Assembly: GCA_900120415.1 (NCBI GenBank)
Contig: FQLW01000006.1
Span: 744,001-808,000 of the forward strand
Direction of reading: 5' to 3'
Length of the DNA: 64,000 nt
Source of the DNA: Urmitella timonensis
GTDB lineage: Bacteria; Actinomycetota; Actinomycetes; Actinomycetales; Actinomycetaceae
Below the pieces are notes generated by a model. The model was not told where the DNA came from. It did not search any database and saw only the letters and a list, made by a program, of their open reading frames with translations. The number at the start of each line of letters is the position of its first letter. The first letter of the stretch is position 1. Below are positions 62,069-64,000 of this stretch, piece after piece. The translations under genes and the position numbers were made by a program.

Positions 62069-62160
62069 CCGCGCCTTATTCGGGCATCAGCCCGGCGCGG
62101 GCGAACGCTCAGCCCGCGTTCGCTACCTCCCCGCGCCAGCCCTCACGGGTTCGAGCCCCT
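62069..62160. other. GC-rich multi-hairpin element with mutually exclusive stems
   Basis: CCGCGCC occurs at 62069-62075 and 62131-62137, and its complement GGCGCGG at 62094-62100 lies between, so it can pair with either copy. Inner stems are CGGGC/GCCCG (62081-62094) and the perfect 8-bp GCGAACGC/GCGTTCGC (62101-62108 with 62116-62123). A tRNA T-arm-like GGGTTCGAGCCCC follows at 62147-62159. There is no ORF. It could be an attachment-site remnant or a small RNA; neither is proven. Confidence 0.4.
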
Positions 62161-62210
62161 CAGCTTATAAAATGGTTACTTAGACGCTCATTTTGATACA
62201 AGCGTGTTTT

Positions 62211-62310
62211 TGGGTGCACGGGTGCTGTTTTGGGTGCAGGGCTGTTGTGGCGGGTGTATAGGGGGCAGTGTGGGTGCAGCGACGCTGACTTGGGAGGTGC
62301 CGTGACCGCC
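62211..62310 (+). repeat. Iteron-like array: five degenerate 20-bp repeats
   Basis: Units begin at 62211, 62231, 62251, 62271 and 62291, exactly 20 bp apart. Three start TGGGTGCA, the others CGGGTGTA and TGGGAGGT. The period is two helical turns, so a protein could bind all copies on one DNA face. It lies about 80 bp beyond the 3' end of the serine recombinase gene. The remaining DNA to 62390 shows no gene. Confidence 0.6.
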
Positions 62311-62390
62311 CGATCTGTCAAGAACGGCAGTGGAGCATGTGCATGGTTCTGCTTCTGAGACCCGTCAGATGCTGACCTGATACGTCGAGT

Positions 62391-63935
62391 TCAGGCTTTG
62401 AAGTGGATGTGGATGTTGCCGTTGGTGGTGATAGTGGCGTGGTCGATGAGTGTGTTCCAGGCGTGGTCGGAGTAGTCCAGTGGCGGCTGGCTGGACAGAA
62501 AGGCGTGTACTTTCGCGGCTTGGGCGCGGCGCTGGCGTAGGTCGTCAATCTGGCGGGCTAGTTTTTGGTGGTCTTGTTCGAGTTGTTGGTAGCGCCGGTC
62601 GTAGTCGTCGGGGTCGTGCGTGGTGGTGGTGCAGGTGGTGACCAGCTGGTTGATCAGGGTAATGGTTTCCTCGATACGCTCGGTGATCTCAGCCTGTCGG
62701 GTTTCTAACTTGGTGGTGTCGTAGACGGCTTGATCGAGCAGCCTGAGTGTCTTATCGAGGGCGTGGTGGTCGTTAACGCGTTCATCGAGGGCGGTCACGA
62801 AGGCTTCTCGGATTTGGGTGTCTGTGACGTGCGGTGTTGTGCAGGGGGTTTTGCGCGCGTATTTGTTGTTGCATCGCCAGATGTAGCGGCGGTATTTGCT
62901 GGTGGAGTGCCATACTTTTCTGCCATACCAGCCGCCGCACTGGGCGCATTGGATACGGCTAGCGAACGGGTGGGTGTTAGCGGTGCCTTTACCGGAGCGT
63001 CTAGCGAGTTCTGCTTGGACTGCTTCCCAGGTGGATGGGGCGATGATCGGCTCGTGGTTGGCGGTGACGTAGTACTGGGGCACTTCACCCTCGTTGGCCT
63101 TAGTGGCTTTTGTTAAAAAGTCTGTGGTGAAGGTCTTTTGCAGCAGAGCGTCACCTTTGTATTTCTCGTTGGTCAGGATGGAACGGATCGTGCTGGTAGG
63201 CCAGATGGTTTTACCTCGAGGGGTTGGGATCGCGTCAGCGGTGAGTTCAGAAGCGATGGTGTGTGGGGTGGCGCCTTGGAGGAACCGGGCGTAGATACGG
63301 CGCACGATCACGGCTTGATTTTCGTCAACCACGAGGTTACCGTCGGCGCCTTTCTTGTAGCCGAGCAGGGAGGCGTAGGGCACCATGATTTTACCGGTGG
63401 CGAATCTTTTGCGGTGTCCCCAGGTGACGTTCTCACTGATGGAGCGGGATTCTTCTTGGGCGAGGCTACTCATGATGGTAATCAGTAGTTCGCCTTTAGA
63501 GTCCAGGATCCAGATGTTTTCCTTCTCGAAGTACACCTCTACCCCGGCGTCTTTAAGTTGGCGCACATGCGTGAGCGTGTCTACGGTGTTGCGGGCGAAA
63601 CGGGAGACGGACTTGGTGAGGATCAAGTCGATCTTGCCGGCCAGCGCGTCAGCGATCATCGCTTTGAAGCCTTCGCGGTGTCGAGTGGTGGTGCCGGTGA
63701 TGCCTTCGTCAGCGTACATTCCCGCGAAGTCCCACTCCGCCCGGCCCTGAATATAGGCGGTGTAATAGGTCACTTGTGCCTCATAGGAGGAGGCTTGCTC
63801 CTCGGCTTCGGTCGATACCCTCGCGTAGGCGGCAACTCGGCGTTTGCGTGCCAGACCAGCGGTCAGGGTCTGGCCTGGGGTTTTCGTGGCTGGGATGGTC
63901 GTGACTTGTTTAACCCGCTGCGCAGTAGTGGTCAT
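62391..63935 (-). CDS. Large serine recombinase / site-specific integrase
   Basis: 514 residues. The N-terminal resolvase domain has RVAAYARVSTEAEEQ with nucleophile Ser41, then YADEGITGTTTRHREGFKAMI and TKSVSRFARNTVDTL. A recombinase domain follows (LGYKKGADGNLVVDENQAVIVRRIY, IPTPRGKTIWPTSTIRSILTNEKYKGD). A zinc ribbon CAQCGGWYG...C comes next, and then a coiled coil at about 410-480 with Gln/Arg-rich heptads. This is the large serine integrase architecture of actinobacterial and clostridial mobile elements. It is GC-richer than its neighbours. Its start overlaps the stop of another minus-strand ORF (ATGA). Confidence 0.95.
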   Translation of the reverse strand: MTTTAQRVKQVTTIPATKTPGQTLTAGLARKRRVAAYARVSTEAEEQASSYEAQVTYYTAYIQGRAEWDFAGMYADEGITGTTTRHREGFKAMIADALAGKIDLILTKSVSRFARNTVDTLTHVRQLKDAGVEVYFEKENIWILDSKGELLITIMSSLAQEESRSISENVTWGHRKRFATGKIMVPYASLLGYKKGADGNLVVDENQAVIVRRIYARFLQGATPHTIASELTADAIPTPRGKTIWPTSTIRSILTNEKYKGDALLQKTFTTDFLTKATKANEGEVPQYYVTANHEPIIAPSTWEAVQAELARRSGKGTANTHPFASRIQCAQCGGWYGRKVWHSTSKYRRYIWRCNNKYARKTPCTTPHVTDTQIREAFVTALDERVNDHHALDKTLRLLDQAVYDTTKLETRQAEITERIEETITLINQLVTTCTTTTHDPDDYDRRYQQLEQDHQKLARQIDDLRQRRAQAAKVHAFLSSQPPLDYSDHAWNTLIDHATITTNGNIHIHFKA

Positions 63936-64000
63936 GATTGCCTGTTCTCGTGGATGTTGACCACCACTGGGGTGTCACTGGTGGTGGTGTGGATAGTTAG
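63932..64000 (-). CDS. 3' end of a gene translationally coupled to the serine recombinase (truncated by window edge)
   Basis: An open frame enters from the window edge and ends VVVNIHENRQS at a TGA that overlaps the recombinase ATG. Twenty-two codons are visible, too few to name the product. In related elements a second recombinase or small accessory protein often sits here; that is inference. The coupling suggests a co-transcribed mobility module upstream of the recombinase. Confidence 0.5.
   Translation of the reverse strand, partial: LTIHTTTSDTPVVVNIHENRQS

Noticed and set aside
62147-62159. GGGTTCGAGCCCC as the T-arm of a tRNA or tmRNA
   Set aside because: Only three Watson-Crick pairs of the T stem form in the standard register, and no acceptor, D- or anticodon arm fits upstream. 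I kept it only as part of the structured element.
62211-62310. A plasmid-type replication origin
   Set aside because: Repeats alone are not enough: no Rep protein gene or AT-rich melting region is visible within the window.
1-64000. CRISPR array, toxin-antitoxin pair, restriction system or phage structural genes
   Set aside because: No regular direct-repeat array with spacers and no recognisable defence or phage genes were found. The only mobility gene is the serine recombinase at the right edge.

Overview
The window is chromosomal DNA of a Gram-positive actinobacterium of moderate GC, roughly 50% by eye. Supporting signs are the tRNA-Trp/secE/nusG/rplK/rplA run with an acidic NusG extension, a ppk next to a MutT1-like NUDIX-phosphatase fusion, an FprA-type reductase, ABC sugar importers and many GTG/TTG starts. 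The gene content (GH112 phosphorylase, NagA, mucosal-type sugar uptake) fits a host-associated member of the Actinomycetaceae. A Varibaculum/Mobiluncus-like genus is my guess and is not proven by the sequence.

Layout. 1-4.6 kb: the end of a CUT1 sugar importer operon, a LacI-type regulator and a YesL-like membrane protein. 4.7-7.7 kb: a secreted lysozyme-fold-like protein, a strongly structured leader and a DUF47-PiT phosphate uptake pair. 7.7-10.9 kb: a septum-formation-type lipoprotein and a feoB / Cys-rich protein / feoA iron operon. 11.1-13.8 kb: rplA, rplK, nusG, secE and tRNA-Trp on the minus strand. 14.0-18.1 kb: an aminotransferase, then a small membrane protein with a histidine kinase and an OmpR-type regulator. 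18.2-22.8 kb: galacto/lacto-N-biose phosphorylase, glycerophosphodiesterase and an MFS carrier. 22.9-27.8 kb: murB, then a SorC-type regulator divergent from glpF-glpK. 28.0-33.1 kb: a U32 protein and a metal ABC importer behind a DtxR-like box. 33.2-39.1 kb: a second CUT1 importer with a sugar nucleotidyltransferase, divergent from nagA. 39.1-47.2 kb: a NarL-type two-component system divergent from two ABC/FtsX-type modules, one with a degenerate ATPase. 47.4-50.8 kb: a mutarotase-like protein, HtpX and FprA. 51.0-56.3 kb: an unknown protein, ppk, the MutT1-like protein and ispF. 56.6-62.0 kb: putP and putA for proline catabolism. 62.0-64.0 kb: the edge of a GC-richer mobile element with a large serine recombinase.

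The genes suggest a mucosal scavenger. It takes up oligosaccharides, splits beta-1,3-galactosyl-N-acetylhexosamines phosphorolytically, deacetylates GlcNAc-6-P, uses glycerol and glycerophosphodiesters, burns proline, and imports Fe/Mn and phosphate, with polyphosphate as a store.

The most unusual signals are not genes. Three GC-rich intergenic elements can fold into multi-hairpin structures (5853-5937, 10891-10983, 62069-62160). The first is a four-way junction closed by an 11-bp stem and a T tract, upstream of the phosphate transporter. A 20-bp-period array of five degenerate GGGTG repeats lies beside the serine recombinase. The word GAGGACG (and its relative GAGGGCG) is several-fold over-represented across the window in several reading frames. 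The ABC ATPase at 41340-42038 has lost its catalytic Glu, signature motif and H-loop His.
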